64,000 bases of DNA from Flavobacterium noncentrifugens (GTDB lineage: Bacteria; Bacteroidota; Bacteroidia; Flavobacteriales; Flavobacteriaceae). Made by a program: the position numbers and the translations under genes. The stretch's first letter is position 1, and each line of letters starts with the position of its first letter. Below the pieces are notes generated by a model. The model had not been told where the DNA came from and searched no databases. It saw only the letters and a list, made by a program, of their open reading frames with translations. The stretch spans positions 806,001 to 870,000 of the forward strand of contig NZ_FNEZ01000002.1 of the NCBI RefSeq assembly GCF_900100375.1, written 5' to 3'. Positions 9,401-18,619 of this stretch are shown here, one piece after another.

Positions 9401-10708
9401 TTAAACCGGTACGGCAGGAATATAAATATCGAATGTTGCGCCCTTATTTAATTCGCTCGTCGCGGTGATAAAACCATTGTGGTTTTCTACAATTTTTCTT
9501 ACAATCGTAAGCCCGATTCCGGTTCCTTCGTAATCTTTCTTATCGAGCAGCTTTTGAAAAATCTCAAAAATTTTATCTTTATATTGTAAATCAAACCCGA
9601 TTCCGTTGTCGCTTACGCTGATATGGCAATAATCGACCGGCATCGGAAATTTCAGCATATTGTCATTTTCATTTTTGATATAATTGCTTTCGATATAAAT
9701 GTGCGGCGGCAATTCTGGCTTGGTAAATTTAAGTGAATTGCCAATCAGATTTTGCAGCAATTGCTTGAATTGAAACGGGATGATGTATGCTTTTCCGAGT
9801 TCAGGCATTTCAATAGTCGCATTTTTTTGCTGCAGTTCTTCTTTTAAAGCAGCCATGACTTCCTTGACAATCTTATTTAGATCGGCATATTCAAATTTTC
9901 GCTCTGTTTCGGTAGTTCTTGAATAAGCAAGCAAATCATTGATCAGGTTTTGCATATGGAGCGCTGAATGCTGTGAACGTTCGAAATAATATTTTCCTTT
10001 CTCGGATAAATTTGAATATTCTTCGGTCAAAATCCTGTTTGAAAATGCTTGGATTTTTCGCAAAGGTTCCTGAAGGTCGTGACTGGAAATAAAAGTAAAT
10101 GATTCAAGTTCTTTATTGATAATAAGAAGTTCAGCAGCGCGCTTTTCTTTTTCCTGGTTTTGGAACAGCAACTCGGCATTTGCGGTTACAAGTTCAGCAG
10201 CGCGCTTTTCCTTTTCCTGGTTTTGGAACAGCAACTCGGCATTTGCGGTTACAAGTTCAGCAGCGCGCTTTTCCTTTTCCTGGTTTTGGAACAGCAACTC
10301 GGCATTTGCGATTACAAGTTCAGCAGCGCGCTTTTCCTTTTCCTGGTTTTGGAAAAGCAGTTCGGCGTTTGCTACAATAAGTTCTGCGGCACGATTTTCT
10401 TTTTCGTGGTTTTGAAAGGCAAGTTCAGCGTTGGCAATTATAAGTTCCGCGGCCCGGTTTTCTTTTTCCTGGTTTTGAAAGGCAAGTTCAGCGTTGGCAA
10501 TTATAAGTTCCGCAGCCCGGTTTTCTTTTTCCTGGTTTTGAAAAGCAAGTTCAGCGTTGGCGATTACCAATTCAGCGGCACGTTTTTCTTTGTCGGCTAT
10601 TTGAAAAGCGAGATTTTTATTGGCAGTAATTAATGCTGCGGCGTTATTTAATGTATCGTGTTCCTCGTTGATATTTGTTTTACCGGTAGCATTTAATTTT
10701 TTTTTCAT
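9401..10708 (-). CDS. Cytoplasmic sensor histidine kinase with tandem coiled-coil repeats
   Basis: Signal-transduction kinase with no membrane segment. The N-terminal part is seven near-identical 21-residue units (AAELVxANAELxFQNQEKEKR), which should form one long coiled coil. Then comes a HisKA dimerisation domain with the phospho-acceptor in FISSHDLQEPLRKIQ, and a HATPase domain with N-box LIGNSLKFTKP, G1 DNGIGFD and G2 GTGIGLTI. There is no receiver domain and no cognate regulator next to it. The start is ATG 10708, with a GTG three codons upstream possible. This HisKA type (SHDLQEPLRKI) recurs in the kinase at 20457. The repeats may act as a rigid spacer or ruler (inference). Confidence 0.92.
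   Translation of the reverse strand: MKKKLNATGKTNINEEHDTLNNAAALITANKNLAFQIADKEKRAAELVIANAELAFQNQEKENRAAELIIANAELAFQNQEKENRAAELIIANAELAFQNHEKENRAAELIVANAELLFQNQEKEKRAAELVIANAELLFQNQEKEKRAAELVTANAELLFQNQEKEKRAAELVTANAELLFQNQEKEKRAAELLIINKELESFTFISSHDLQEPLRKIQAFSNRILTEEYSNLSEKGKYYFERSQHSALHMQNLINDLLAYSRTTETERKFEYADLNKIVKEVMAALKEELQQKNATIEMPELGKAYIIPFQFKQLLQNLIGNSLKFTKPELPPHIYIESNYIKNENDNMLKFPMPVDYCHISVSDNGIGFDLQYKDKIFEIFQKLLDKKDYEGTGIGLTIVRKIVENHNGFITATSELNKGATFDIYIPAVPV
10139..10579 (-). repeat. Seven in-frame 63-bp tandem repeats in a kinase gene
   Basis: 441 bases = 7 x 63 bp, each encoding one 21-residue AAEL...KR/NR unit. The units fall into two subtypes: three copies with AELAFQNQEKENR and four with AELLFQNQEKEKR. 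Neighbouring copies around 10195-10320 are almost identical at the DNA level, indicating recent duplication by slippage or recombination. Confidence 0.95.
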
Positions 10709-10818
10709 CTGATGCACTTAGATCCCAAAGATAGTGTAAGTATGGGTAGGTTTTTAGACAATTTGCAATCGTTTTGAGAAGGACAATTTTTTTTCGGATA
10801 TTTCCAGTTTAACCAATA

Positions 10819-10848
10819 AAAAACTCCAGTTGTAACACCGGAGTTTTA
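10819..10848 (-). terminator. Terminator of fumarylacetoacetase gene
   Basis: AAAACTCC-(a)g-ttgtaaca-c(c)-GGAGTTTT forms a stem with T run when read on the minus strand, just after the stop of the gene ending at 10871. Confidence 0.75.
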
Positions 10849-10870
10849 AATACATCTATATTAGAAAATC

Positions 10871-12154
10871 TTATTTTCTTACAAACGGCGGCAATAATTT
10901 CGTACAAACTTCACCAAAGCCAATCCTTACTTCATTGTTCTTGCAGAATCCTTTGATGGTTACCGAATCATTATCATTAATAAATTTACGATCAGTTCCA
11001 TCTTTCATTTTAATCGGATTTTTACCGTTCCACGTAATTTCAAGCATCGATCCAAAGCTGTCTGATGTCGGCCCGGAAATCGTTCCCGAACCCATCATAT
11101 CGCCCGAATTCACTCGGCAACCATTAGACGTATGGTGCGCCAATTGTTGGCACATCGACCAGTACATGTATTTAAAATTTGAATTGGAAACCACGACCGC
11201 TTCGCCATTTTCAGGCTCAATCGAAACTTCCAAGCTAATGTCGTAAGCATGTTTTCCTTTTTGCTGCAAATACGGAAGCGGCGTTGGATTTTGTTTCGGC
11301 CCTTTGATTCTGAAAGGTTCCAAAGCATCCATCGTTACAATCCACGGAGAAATTGACGTTGCAAAGTTTTTTGCCAGAAATGGGCCAAGCGGTACATATT
11401 CCCATTTCTGGATGTCGCGCGCGCTCCAGTCGTTCAGCAACACCATTCCGAAAATATAATCTTCGGCTTCATGAACCGGAATGTTCTCGCCCATAATATT
11501 GGCATCTGTTGTAATGAAACCCATTTCAAGTTCAAAATCAATCGACCTCGACGGCCCGAAAACGGGTGTTGTTTCGCCCAAAGGCAAAGATTGTCCCATT
11601 GGCCTGTGCACCGGAATTCCCGATGGCACAATCGAAGAACTGCGTCCGTGATATCCTACAGGAATGTGCAGCCAGTTTGGCAACAATGCGTTTTCAGGAT
11701 CGCGAAACATCATCCCGACATTCGTTGCATGTTCTTTGCTTGAATAAAAATCGGTATAATCACCAATGAGCACAGGAAGCTGCATTTCTACATCTTCAAT
11801 ATGGCAAACGATAATGGTGCGGTGGTCTTTGTTGTCGCGCAATTCAGAGTTTTCAGAGCCAAAAATATCTGCAATGCGGTTGCGCACCAAACGCCAGGTT
11901 TTTTTTCCGTCAGAAATAAAATCGTTCAGCGTGTCCTGCATGAACATGTCATCAGTCAGTTCAATGCCTTCAAAATAATTCAACTGCTGCAAAGCGCCCA
12001 GATCAATAGCATAATCTCCGATTCTGGTTCCAATGGTCACAACGTCGTCTTTGGTGATGAATACCCCAAATGGAATATTTTGTATGGGAAAATCACTGTC
12101 CTGCGGCACGTCTAACCAGGATTTACGATTCGGATTATTTGCAGTTATTGGCAT
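10871..12154 (-). CDS. fahA: Fumarylacetoacetase
   Basis: Hydrolyses fumarylacetoacetate to fumarate and acetoacetate, the last step of tyrosine/homogentisate breakdown in the cytoplasm. The 427-residue protein matches FAH throughout: an SH3-like N-domain, then YTDFYSSKEHATNVGMMFRD, the VGYHGRSSSIVPSG segment, the metal-binding FELEMGFI, LNDWSARDIQKWEYVPLGPF and the C-terminal HHTSNGCRVNSGDMMGSGTI. No other tyrosine catabolic gene lies beside it; it is a single gene with its own terminator, divergent from glyA. Confidence 0.95.
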   Translation of the reverse strand: MPITANNPNRKSWLDVPQDSDFPIQNIPFGVFITKDDVVTIGTRIGDYAIDLGALQQLNYFEGIELTDDMFMQDTLNDFISDGKKTWRLVRNRIADIFGSENSELRDNKDHRTIIVCHIEDVEMQLPVLIGDYTDFYSSKEHATNVGMMFRDPENALLPNWLHIPVGYHGRSSSIVPSGIPVHRPMGQSLPLGETTPVFGPSRSIDFELEMGFITTDANIMGENIPVHEAEDYIFGMVLLNDWSARDIQKWEYVPLGPFLAKNFATSISPWIVTMDALEPFRIKGPKQNPTPLPYLQQKGKHAYDISLEVSIEPENGEAVVVSNSNFKYMYWSMCQQLAHHTSNGCRVNSGDMMGSGTISGPTSDSFGSMLEITWNGKNPIKMKDGTDRKFINDNDSVTIKGFCKNNEVRIGFGEVCTKLLPPFVRK

Positions 12155-12229
12155 TTTTGGGTTTGTATTTGTTAAAAAATTTCAGTTATCAAATATATCA
12201 TTATTGATGTATTTAAAAAACGATTTTCG

Positions 12230-12237
12230 TACTTTTG
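12230..12237 (+). promoter_or_regulatory. Candidate -7 box of glyA promoter
   Basis: TACTTTTG fits the Bacteroidota TAnnTTTG box and lies 26 bases before the glyA ATG. The -33 element is weak: only TTG at 12204-12206, at a rather long spacing. Confidence 0.45.
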
Positions 12238-12262
12238 GAAAGTTTTAACTTAAAATTATAAA

Positions 12263-13537
12263 ATGCAACACGACGAACAAATTTTTGACTTAATTCTTGA
12301 AGAACAGGAAAGACAAATTCACGGATTGGAACTGATCGCTTCAGAAAACTTTGTCAGTGACGCAGTGATGGAAGCTGCCGGCTCCTGCCTGACAAACAAA
12401 TATGCAGAAGGCTATCCGGGCAAAAGATATTATGGTGGATGCGAGGTTGTTGACGTTGTTGAGCAAATCGCAATCGATCGTGCCAAAGCGCTTTTCGGAG
12501 CGGAATATGCCAACGTGCAACCGCATTCTGGCTCTCAGGCCAATACCGCAGTATATTCGGCTTGCTTAAAACCCGGAGATAAAATTTTAGGTTTTGATTT
12601 GTCGCATGGCGGACATTTGACACACGGTTCCCCGGTGAATTTCTCTGGGAAATTATACACGCCGTCTTTCTACGGTGTTGAAAAAGAAACAGGCCAATTC
12701 GATTACGATAAAATTCAGGAAATTGCGACAAGAGAGCAGCCTAAAATGATCATTGCAGGCGCATCGGCCTATTGCCGCGACATGGATTTTGAGCGTTTCA
12801 GAAAAATTGCAGACAGTGTGGGCGCGCTTTTATTGGCCGATATTTCGCATCCGGCAGGATTGATCGCCAAAGGTTTGATGAACGACCCGATTCCGTATTG
12901 CCATATCGTAACGACAACAACACACAAAACATTGCGCGGACCAAGAGGCGGAATGATCTTAATGGGTAAAGATTTTGAAAATCCATGGGGTTTGACGACG
13001 CCAAAAGGAGAAGTCAGGATGATGTCGGCGTTATTGGATCTTGCTGTTTTTCCAGGAAACCAGGGCGGGCCATTGATGCACATCATTGCGGCGAAAGCGG
13101 TGGCATTTGGGGAAGCGTTGACTGATGAGTTTTTCCATTATTCGATGCAGGTTCAGAAAAATGCAAAAGCCATGGCCGAAGCATTTATGAAAAGAGGCTA
13201 TGATTTAATTTCGGGCGGAACTGACAACCACATGATGCTAATCGATCTCAGAAATAAAAACATCACAGGTAAAGAAGCTGAAAATGCTTTGGTAAAAGCC
13301 GAAATTACGGTCAATAAAAACATGGTTCCGTTTGACGACAAATCGCCTTTTGTAACATCGGGAATCCGTATTGGAACACCTGCAATTACAACCAGAGGTT
13401 TGGTCGAATCGGACATGGAAAAGATCGTTGACATGATCGACCGCGTACTGATGAACCATACCAATGAAGACATTATTGCTGAAGTAGGCGACGAAGTCAA
13501 TGAAATGATGAGCGAACGCGCGATTTTTGTTTTCTAA
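12263..13537 (+). CDS. glyA: Serine hydroxymethyltransferase
   Basis: PLP enzyme converting serine and tetrahydrofolate to glycine and 5,10-methylene-THF, the main one-carbon source. The full-length 424-residue protein shows [12 protein letters not shown], the [19 protein letters not shown] segment, [10 protein letters not shown], and the PLP-lysine region [14 protein letters not shown]. It is a single gene with an upstream TAnnTTTG-type box and a strong terminator immediately downstream. Confidence 0.98.
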   Translation: MQHDEQIFDLILEEQERQIHGLELIASENFVSDAVMEAAGSCLTNKYAEGYPGKRYYGGCEVVDVVEQIAIDRAKALFGAEYANVQPHSGSQANTAVYSACLKPGDKILGFDLSHGGHLTHGSPVNFSGKLYTPSFYGVEKETGQFDYDKIQEIATREQPKMIIAGASAYCRDMDFERFRKIADSVGALLLADISHPAGLIAKGLMNDPIPYCHIVTTTTHKTLRGPRGGMILMGKDFENPWGLTTPKGEVRMMSALLDLAVFPGNQGGPLMHIIAAKAVAFGEALTDEFFHYSMQVQKNAKAMAEAFMKRGYDLISGGTDNHMMLIDLRNKNITGKEAENALVKAEITVNKNMVPFDDKSPFVTSGIRIGTPAITTRGLVESDMEKIVDMIDRVLMNHTNEDIIAEVGDEVNEMMSERAIFVF

Positions 13538-13561
13538 AATTCCCCTGTAACAAATACATTG

Positions 13562-13588
13562 AAACCCGCACCAATCCTGCGGGTTTTT
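13562..13588 (+). terminator. Rho-independent terminator of glyA
   Basis: AAACCCGCA-ccaatcc-TGCGGGTTT followed by a T run, 24 bases after the glyA stop. Confidence 0.9.
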
Positions 13589-13627
13589 TATTGAACGAAA
13601 TTTTTTTGAAAATAATCGGTATAATAA

Positions 13628-13657
13628 TTTGTTCGTACGAAAAATTTCCTACCTTTG
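13628..13657 (+). promoter_or_regulatory. Promoter with embedded palindromic operator for the blaI-like gene
   Basis: A -33-like TTTG (13628-13631) and a -7 box TACCTTTG (13650-13657) are 18 bases apart. The spacer holds a perfect 10-bp palindrome TTCGTACGAA at 13632-13641, placed so that a bound dimer would block the polymerase. This fits autorepression by the BlaI/MecI-type protein encoded immediately downstream (inference from position). Confidence 0.65.
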
Positions 13658-13672
13658 AAATGTTCAAACAAA

Positions 13673-14065
13673 ATGACCATGGAAAAGAATATGCAATCGG
13701 AACCGACAAAATCAGAACTCGAAATTTTACAGGTGCTTTGGCAATTTGGCCCGTCGACCGTAAGATTGGTAAACGACAAATTAAACGAGCAGAAAAGGGC
13801 AGTGCAATACACATCGACTTTAAAACTGATGCAGATCATGGCAGAGAAAGAAATGCTGACCACAGATAAGTCGAGCATGAAACACATTTACAGCGCGGCG
13901 ATCGAAGAGAAAAAAACGAAAGGATTTTTACTTGATAAATTCGTCGATGCGATGTACAATGGTTCCAGCAGCAGTTTAATGATGCAATTGCTTGGAAATA
14001 AAAAAACATCACAGCACGAAATTGACGAGATTAGAAACCTGCTCGACAAACTCGAAAACAAATAA
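13673..14065 (+). CDS. BlaI/MecI/CopY-family transcriptional repressor
   Basis: Winged-helix repressor that binds as a dimer and is inactivated by cleavage when a partner M56 membrane protease senses a signal. The N-terminal PTKSELEILQVLWQFGPSTV and QKRAVQYTSTLKLMQIMAEK segments are the family wHTH, and the C-terminal part is the dimerisation/cleavage region. I take ATG 13673 (MTMEKN) over the TTG further upstream. It lies 18 bases before the BlaR1-like gene, the usual repressor-sensor pairing. No beta-lactamase gene lies nearby, so the regulated target is probably the downstream operon with the TonB-dependent receptor. Confidence 0.93.
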   Translation: MTMEKNMQSEPTKSELEILQVLWQFGPSTVRLVNDKLNEQKRAVQYTSTLKLMQIMAEKEMLTTDKSSMKHIYSAAIEEKKTKGFLLDKFVDAMYNGSSSSLMMQLLGNKKTSQHEIDEIRNLLDKLENK

Positions 14066-14083
14066 CCATTAAATACAGCGATT

Positions 14084-15778
14084 ATGGTAAATGATATGTT
14101 ATTAAAAGCGATTTCATGGACATTGGTTCACTCGGTTTGGCAGGGATTTTTACTGGCATTTTTTGCCGGATTGGTCATTTTACTGACGAAGAAATCAACT
14201 TCGGCGCTGCGTTACAATATTCTTGCAGGTTTGTTTGTCGGATTTTTGGTTGTGAGCGGATTGACGTTCAACTATGAATTCCAAAATCAAAATGCAGAGA
14301 CGATCACGCGGCTAAATTTGCCAGTCCAGGATTTGCAGCTTCAATTCGGGCAAACCGGAGCAACGATTATTTATAGCGATTATTCCCAAATCATCATCGA
14401 CTTTTTAAACCACAATGCCAACTTCATCGTACTAATTTGGTTCCTTATTTTCAGCATCCGTTGCTTCGGAATTTTTGGAAACCTCAGTTATATTTACAGG
14501 ATCCGAAATTACAAAACCCAGGCACCATCGCAATTTTGGCAGGATAAAATAGCCGAATTGGCGACGCGCATCAAACTTCACAAAACCATTGTATTGCTCG
14601 AATCGAGATTGGTCAAAGTGCCGTCGGTAACCGGATTTATGAAGCCAATGATCTTGATTCCGGCCGGATTATTAGCCAATCTGCCACAAGACCAGATTGA
14701 AGCCATTTTATTGCATGAACTTGCACACATCCGCAGAAAAGATTACGCCATCAATATTTTGCAAAGTTTCGCCGAAATCTTGTTTTTCTTCAATCCGGGC
14801 TTGCTTTGGGTGTCGTCGATTTTGCGTGACGAACGCGAGAATTGCTGTGATGATATTGCGATTTCGGCTACAGAAAATAAATCTGGTTTTGTGCATGCTT
14901 TGGTTTCTTTTGAAGAATACAATCTCAAAAATAATTCACTTGCGATGGGATTTGGTAAAAGTAAAAACCATTTGCTTAATCGTGCCAAACGCATTATTTA
15001 CGACAACAATAAAACGCTGAATTCGATTGAAAAAACGTTGCTTTCTGTAAGTTTGGTTGCCATTGCAGTAATTTTAGTGGCTTGTTCCAACAGGAAAATG
15101 ATGGAAATTCCATTTGAAAGCCCAATCAGTTCGCGTACAAATGTAGCCTACGAAAAGCAAATTTTTGAAGCAGATCAGGCTGCAGCCAAAGCAGATTTGT
15201 TTGCCCAACAAGCCGATATCCAGGCAGCGGCAGCAGTTTGCAAACCTGAGGAAGCCGATGCCGTTGCCGCACAAGCCGACGCTGAAGTTGCACAAGCGGA
15301 TTTCGAAACAGCAAAAGCAGATGCGATTGCAGCACAAGCTGATTTTATTGCGAAACAAACCGATGTTCAAGCAAAACAAGCCAATGCACAATTGAAAAGG
15401 GTAGAAGCGGCAGCAAAACCGCAAAAAGCAGAAAAAATCAGAACAACCACATCAACCACGACAACAGTTACCGGCGATCAACCTGAAAAAGTCCAACGTT
15501 CAGTCGTTCATGTAATAACCGGAATTACGGGCAACGATTTGCCATCAAATATCGATGTCGATCAGTTGACAAATAACATCATATCTGATCTGATTTCTGA
15601 AAAGATCATCAACACAAATAACAACCTTTCGTACCTGCTTTCACACGATGCTTTGATCGTGAACGGAGTCAAACAACCGCAAAATCTGCAAAGCAAACTC
15701 AGCACGAAATATGTAAAATCGAAAGACATTTCGATTGCTTACAATTACGAATACAACACAAAAACGTCGGCTAAATAA
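14084..15778 (+). CDS. BlaR1-like M56 membrane metallopeptidase with Ala/Gln/Asp repeat tail
   Basis: Membrane zinc protease of the M56 family that would cleave the BlaI-type repressor. Hydrophobic segments near residues 15-35, 42-62 and 113-135 precede the cytoplasmic zinc motif HELAH (residues 211-215) and the later DERENCCDD acid ligand region. A fourth membrane segment near residue 320 (VSLVAIAVILVACS) leads to an extracytoplasmic tail. The tail does not look like a penicillin sensor domain: it holds a low-complexity stretch of AQAD/KQAD-type units (about residues 355-440) and then an unrecognised C-terminal 120 residues. It could sense envelope or mechanical signals (inference). Confidence 0.9.
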   Translation: MVNDMLLKAISWTLVHSVWQGFLLAFFAGLVILLTKKSTSALRYNILAGLFVGFLVVSGLTFNYEFQNQNAETITRLNLPVQDLQLQFGQTGATIIYSDYSQIIIDFLNHNANFIVLIWFLIFSIRCFGIFGNLSYIYRIRNYKTQAPSQFWQDKIAELATRIKLHKTIVLLESRLVKVPSVTGFMKPMILIPAGLLANLPQDQIEAILLHELAHIRRKDYAINILQSFAEILFFFNPGLLWVSSILRDERENCCDDIAISATENKSGFVHALVSFEEYNLKNNSLAMGFGKSKNHLLNRAKRIIYDNNKTLNSIEKTLLSVSLVAIAVILVACSNRKMMEIPFESPISSRTNVAYEKQIFEADQAAAKADLFAQQADIQAAAAVCKPEEADAVAAQADAEVAQADFETAKADAIAAQADFIAKQTDVQAKQANAQLKRVEAAAKPQKAEKIRTTTSTTTTVTGDQPEKVQRSVVHVITGITGNDLPSNIDVDQLTNNIISDLISEKIINTNNNLSYLLSHDALIVNGVKQPQNLQSKLSTKYVKSKDISIAYNYEYNTKTSAK

Positions 15779-15870
15779 TCCACAAAGATTTCAGTAAAAT
15801 TTTATTCGCCCAATCAGCGAACAGGAATTGTTGTGCTTTCAATCATCAATCAAAAACGAACATCAATCAC

Positions 15871-18321
15871 ATGAAAAAAATCTTAAAAGCCATTTTCCTG
15901 CTGCTAATTTTGCAATCGGGAATCTTATCGGCGCAGACCGGAAAAATCACAGGAAAGTTAACTTCTTCAGATAAAAAGCCACTGGAATCGGTTTTGGTTT
16001 CCTTGCTCAGGGCAAATGACAATTCGCTTATCAAAACCGAAATATCTGAAGCCAACGGCAGTTTTTCGTTTGAATCGCTCGGGGCAAATGAGTATCTGAT
16101 CGTTGTTGAAAATCCGGGTTACAAAACTTTTCAATCGCAAACCATTTCCATTTCTGCTGGAAAGCCTGAAATCAAATTGGCTGAGGTTGTTCTAATTGCT
16201 TCGGAAATCTACAAGCTTGATGAAGTAACGGTGACCAAAAAGAAACCTTTTGTAGAACGGAAACTCGATAAGACCGTTGTGAATGTAGATGCGATGATTT
16301 CAAATGCAGGTTCGGATGCGATGGATGTCCTTGAAAAATCTCCCGGAATTACAGTCGACCAAAACGGTACGATTACGTTTAAAGGCAAAACCGGCGTGGT
16401 GGTTTTCATTGATGACAAACCTACCTATTTATCAGGTTCTGAACTGGAAGCCTATCTGAAATCGTTGCCTGCAAGCACGATTTCGCAGATCGAATTCATG
16501 ACCAATCCGCCTGCGAAATATGAAGCTGCAGGAAATGCCGGAGTCATCAACATCAAAACCAAAAAAAGCAAATCGAAAGGTTTTAACGGCAGTTATTCGT
16601 CGCGGCTTTCACAGGGAAAAGCAACGCATACGCGCAACGGACTGAACCTGAATTACAAGAATGATAAGATCAGGATTTATGGAAATGCAAATTATGCGAC
16701 CCAGCAATTTTTAACCGATTTGTACATTTTCCGGAATTATAAAAACGAAGATCAAAGTACGAAAGCGCTGTTTCACCAAAACACGCACATGGACAATACG
16801 GTGAATACGGCAAATGGAAAAATCGGGCTGGATTATTATGCTTCGGAGAAAACCACTTGGGGCATCAGTTTTACGGGATTGGCGAAAAATGGAACGGACA
16901 AATCTGATGGAAGCAGCCGGTTGACGAATGCTGCTGCGATTTTAGATTCGACAATTATTGCGGATAATAAGGAAAAAAAGAAATTCAAAAATGGCGGAGT
17001 AAATCTGAATTTCAGCCATGATTTTGACACGATTGGGCGAAAATTTTCAGCAGATCTGGATTTCCTGACGTATTCTGACAATACCGATCAACGTTACAGA
17101 AATTACATTTATCAGCCCGATAATTCGCTCAGCAGCAGCGATGAATCGACCGGAAAACTGCCGTCAAAAATCAATATTTATGCCTTTAAAATGGATTACA
17201 GCAATCCGTTGAAAAAGGAAGGTACGATTGACGCGGGTTATAAAATCAGTTATTCCAAAACTGATAATGTTGCTGGTTACGCTAATGTTTTTGGCGATGT
17301 TTCGATTCCGAATTACGACAGCAGCAACCATTTTAAGTATGATGAAATGATCAATGCGGTGTATGTGAATTTCAGTAAAAGCTTTGGAAGGTTTTCATTT
17401 CAGTCGGGTTTGCGTTTGGAAAATACAGTTTCAAAAGGCAACCAGCTTGGGAATATCATGAAGGAAGCTTCGGTTTTTAAGAAAGATTATACGAATTTGT
17501 TTCCGACATTTTATGCGATGTACAAACTCGACTCATTAGCTAATAAACAGGTTGTTTTTTCTTTTGGAAGAAGGATTGACCGGCCATATTACCAGGATTT
17601 GAATCCTTTTTTGAGTCCACTTGATAAATTCACATTTTATGCGGGAAACCCGTATTTGAATCCGTCTTTTTCGAATAACTTCGAATTGTCATACCGATAT
17701 AAAAGTTTGTTCAGTACGACGCTGACTTACGGACATACAAAAGACAATATTGACGAAACCATCGAGATCAACAACGGCATTTATTACAGCCGTCCGGGAA
17801 ACATTGGCAAAAGCCAAACCTGGAGCATTAATGCCGAATCAGAATTTGAAATTACAAAATGGTATTCGGCAAACGTATATTCAGAAGTTACGAACCTGAG
17901 TTACAAAAGCAAATTGTATACGGAAGAACTCAATACAAACGGTACTTTCTTTTTTGTATTGGTCAACAACAAGTTTAAATTTGGGAAAGATTGGTCGGCA
18001 GAATTGTTTGGCAGGTACATTTCAAGCGTCGAATCTGGTCAGGTGACGACAGACCCGAAAGGCACGGTGAATTTTACGATCCAGAAGAAAATCTTAAAAG
18101 GTCAGGGAAGTCTCAGGCTTGGCATAAATGATATTTTTTATACGAATATCAACAGCGGCGTGATCAACAACCTTAAAAACACATATGCCGATTATGACAA
18201 CCGCGGCGATACACGTTTTGGCGCACTGACTTTTACGTACAGTTTCGGTAAAAGTTTTGAATCGAAAAACAGCCAGGAACGAAGCGGTGCGGAAAGCGAA
18301 CAGAACCGAGTGAAAAATTAA
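15871..18321 (+). CDS. TonB-dependent receptor, outer-membrane beta-barrel
   Basis: Outer-membrane transporter of 816 residues. It has a signal peptide (MKKILKAIFLLLILQSGILSAQ), an N-terminal carboxypeptidase-regulatory-like domain (TGKITGKLTSSDKKPLESVL), a plug region (residues about 115-235, LDKTVVNVDAMISNAGSDAM) and a C-terminal 22-strand-type barrel ending in GALTFTYSFGKSF. The substrate is unknown; this subgroup lacks a SusD partner. It follows the BlaI/BlaR1-like pair by 92 bases on the same strand, suggesting that pair may control it. Confidence 0.92.
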   Translation: MKKILKAIFLLLILQSGILSAQTGKITGKLTSSDKKPLESVLVSLLRANDNSLIKTEISEANGSFSFESLGANEYLIVVENPGYKTFQSQTISISAGKPEIKLAEVVLIASEIYKLDEVTVTKKKPFVERKLDKTVVNVDAMISNAGSDAMDVLEKSPGITVDQNGTITFKGKTGVVVFIDDKPTYLSGSELEAYLKSLPASTISQIEFMTNPPAKYEAAGNAGVINIKTKKSKSKGFNGSYSSRLSQGKATHTRNGLNLNYKNDKIRIYGNANYATQQFLTDLYIFRNYKNEDQSTKALFHQNTHMDNTVNTANGKIGLDYYASEKTTWGISFTGLAKNGTDKSDGSSRLTNAAAILDSTIIADNKEKKKFKNGGVNLNFSHDFDTIGRKFSADLDFLTYSDNTDQRYRNYIYQPDNSLSSSDESTGKLPSKINIYAFKMDYSNPLKKEGTIDAGYKISYSKTDNVAGYANVFGDVSIPNYDSSNHFKYDEMINAVYVNFSKSFGRFSFQSGLRLENTVSKGNQLGNIMKEASVFKKDYTNLFPTFYAMYKLDSLANKQVVFSFGRRIDRPYYQDLNPFLSPLDKFTFYAGNPYLNPSFSNNFELSYRYKSLFSTTLTYGHTKDNIDETIEINNGIYYSRPGNIGKSQTWSINAESEFEITKWYSANVYSEVTNLSYKSKLYTEELNTNGTFFFVLVNNKFKFGKDWSAELFGRYISSVESGQVTTDPKGTVNFTIQKKILKGQGSLRLGINDIFYTNINSGVINNLKNTYADYDNRGDTRFGALTFTYSFGKSFESKNSQERSGAESEQNRVKN

Positions 18322-18343
18322 ACTAAATTTTTTTTGAAATTTT

Positions 18344-18407
18344 ACCATTAAGGGATTAAGAAAATTAAGCGTTGCGCCTTGCTTAATTTTCTTAATCCCT
18401 TAATGGT
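18344..18407. repeat. 27-bp perfect inverted repeat with 10-nt loop
   Basis: Arms 18344-18370 and 18381-18407 are perfect reverse complements, with loop gttgcgcctt. A T-rich run follows. It lies 22 bases after the TonB receptor stop and may act as a terminator, but the arm length is unusual for one and suggests a REP/MITE-like unit. Confidence 0.9.
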
Positions 18408-18550
18408 TTGATTTTTTTTAAGGGTTTATTTATTTATAACCTACATCGAAATCATTTAAGGTTAATGCGAATACATTATTGTTGCAAAATATATTGAATA
18501 AGAAAATTTACAACTACCTCACAATAAAAAAATATTTTGGCACTGAATAA

Positions 18551-18586
18551 TTTGAGCCGTATGCCTTTTAAAAAAGTGTAAATTTG
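18551..18586 (+). promoter_or_regulatory. Candidate promoter of the MiaE-like gene
   Basis: TTTG at 18551-18554 and a good TAAATTTG at 18579-18586, 24 bases apart (slightly long), lie 34 bases before the chosen ATG. Confidence 0.5.
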
Positions 18587-18619
18587 CAATCGGTTTTTTC
18601 ATTTCAAAATTCAAATCTT

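Noticed and set aside
10139..10579. Tandem repeats considered as a CRISPR array
   Set aside because: The units are contiguous 63-bp in-frame coding repeats with no unique spacers and no cas genes nearby.
10116..10633. Overlapping repetitive frames on the plus strand (Phe/Ser/Trp-rich repeats)
   Set aside because: They are the reverse reading of the tandem repeats in the histidine kinase gene; the kinase frame has clear domains.
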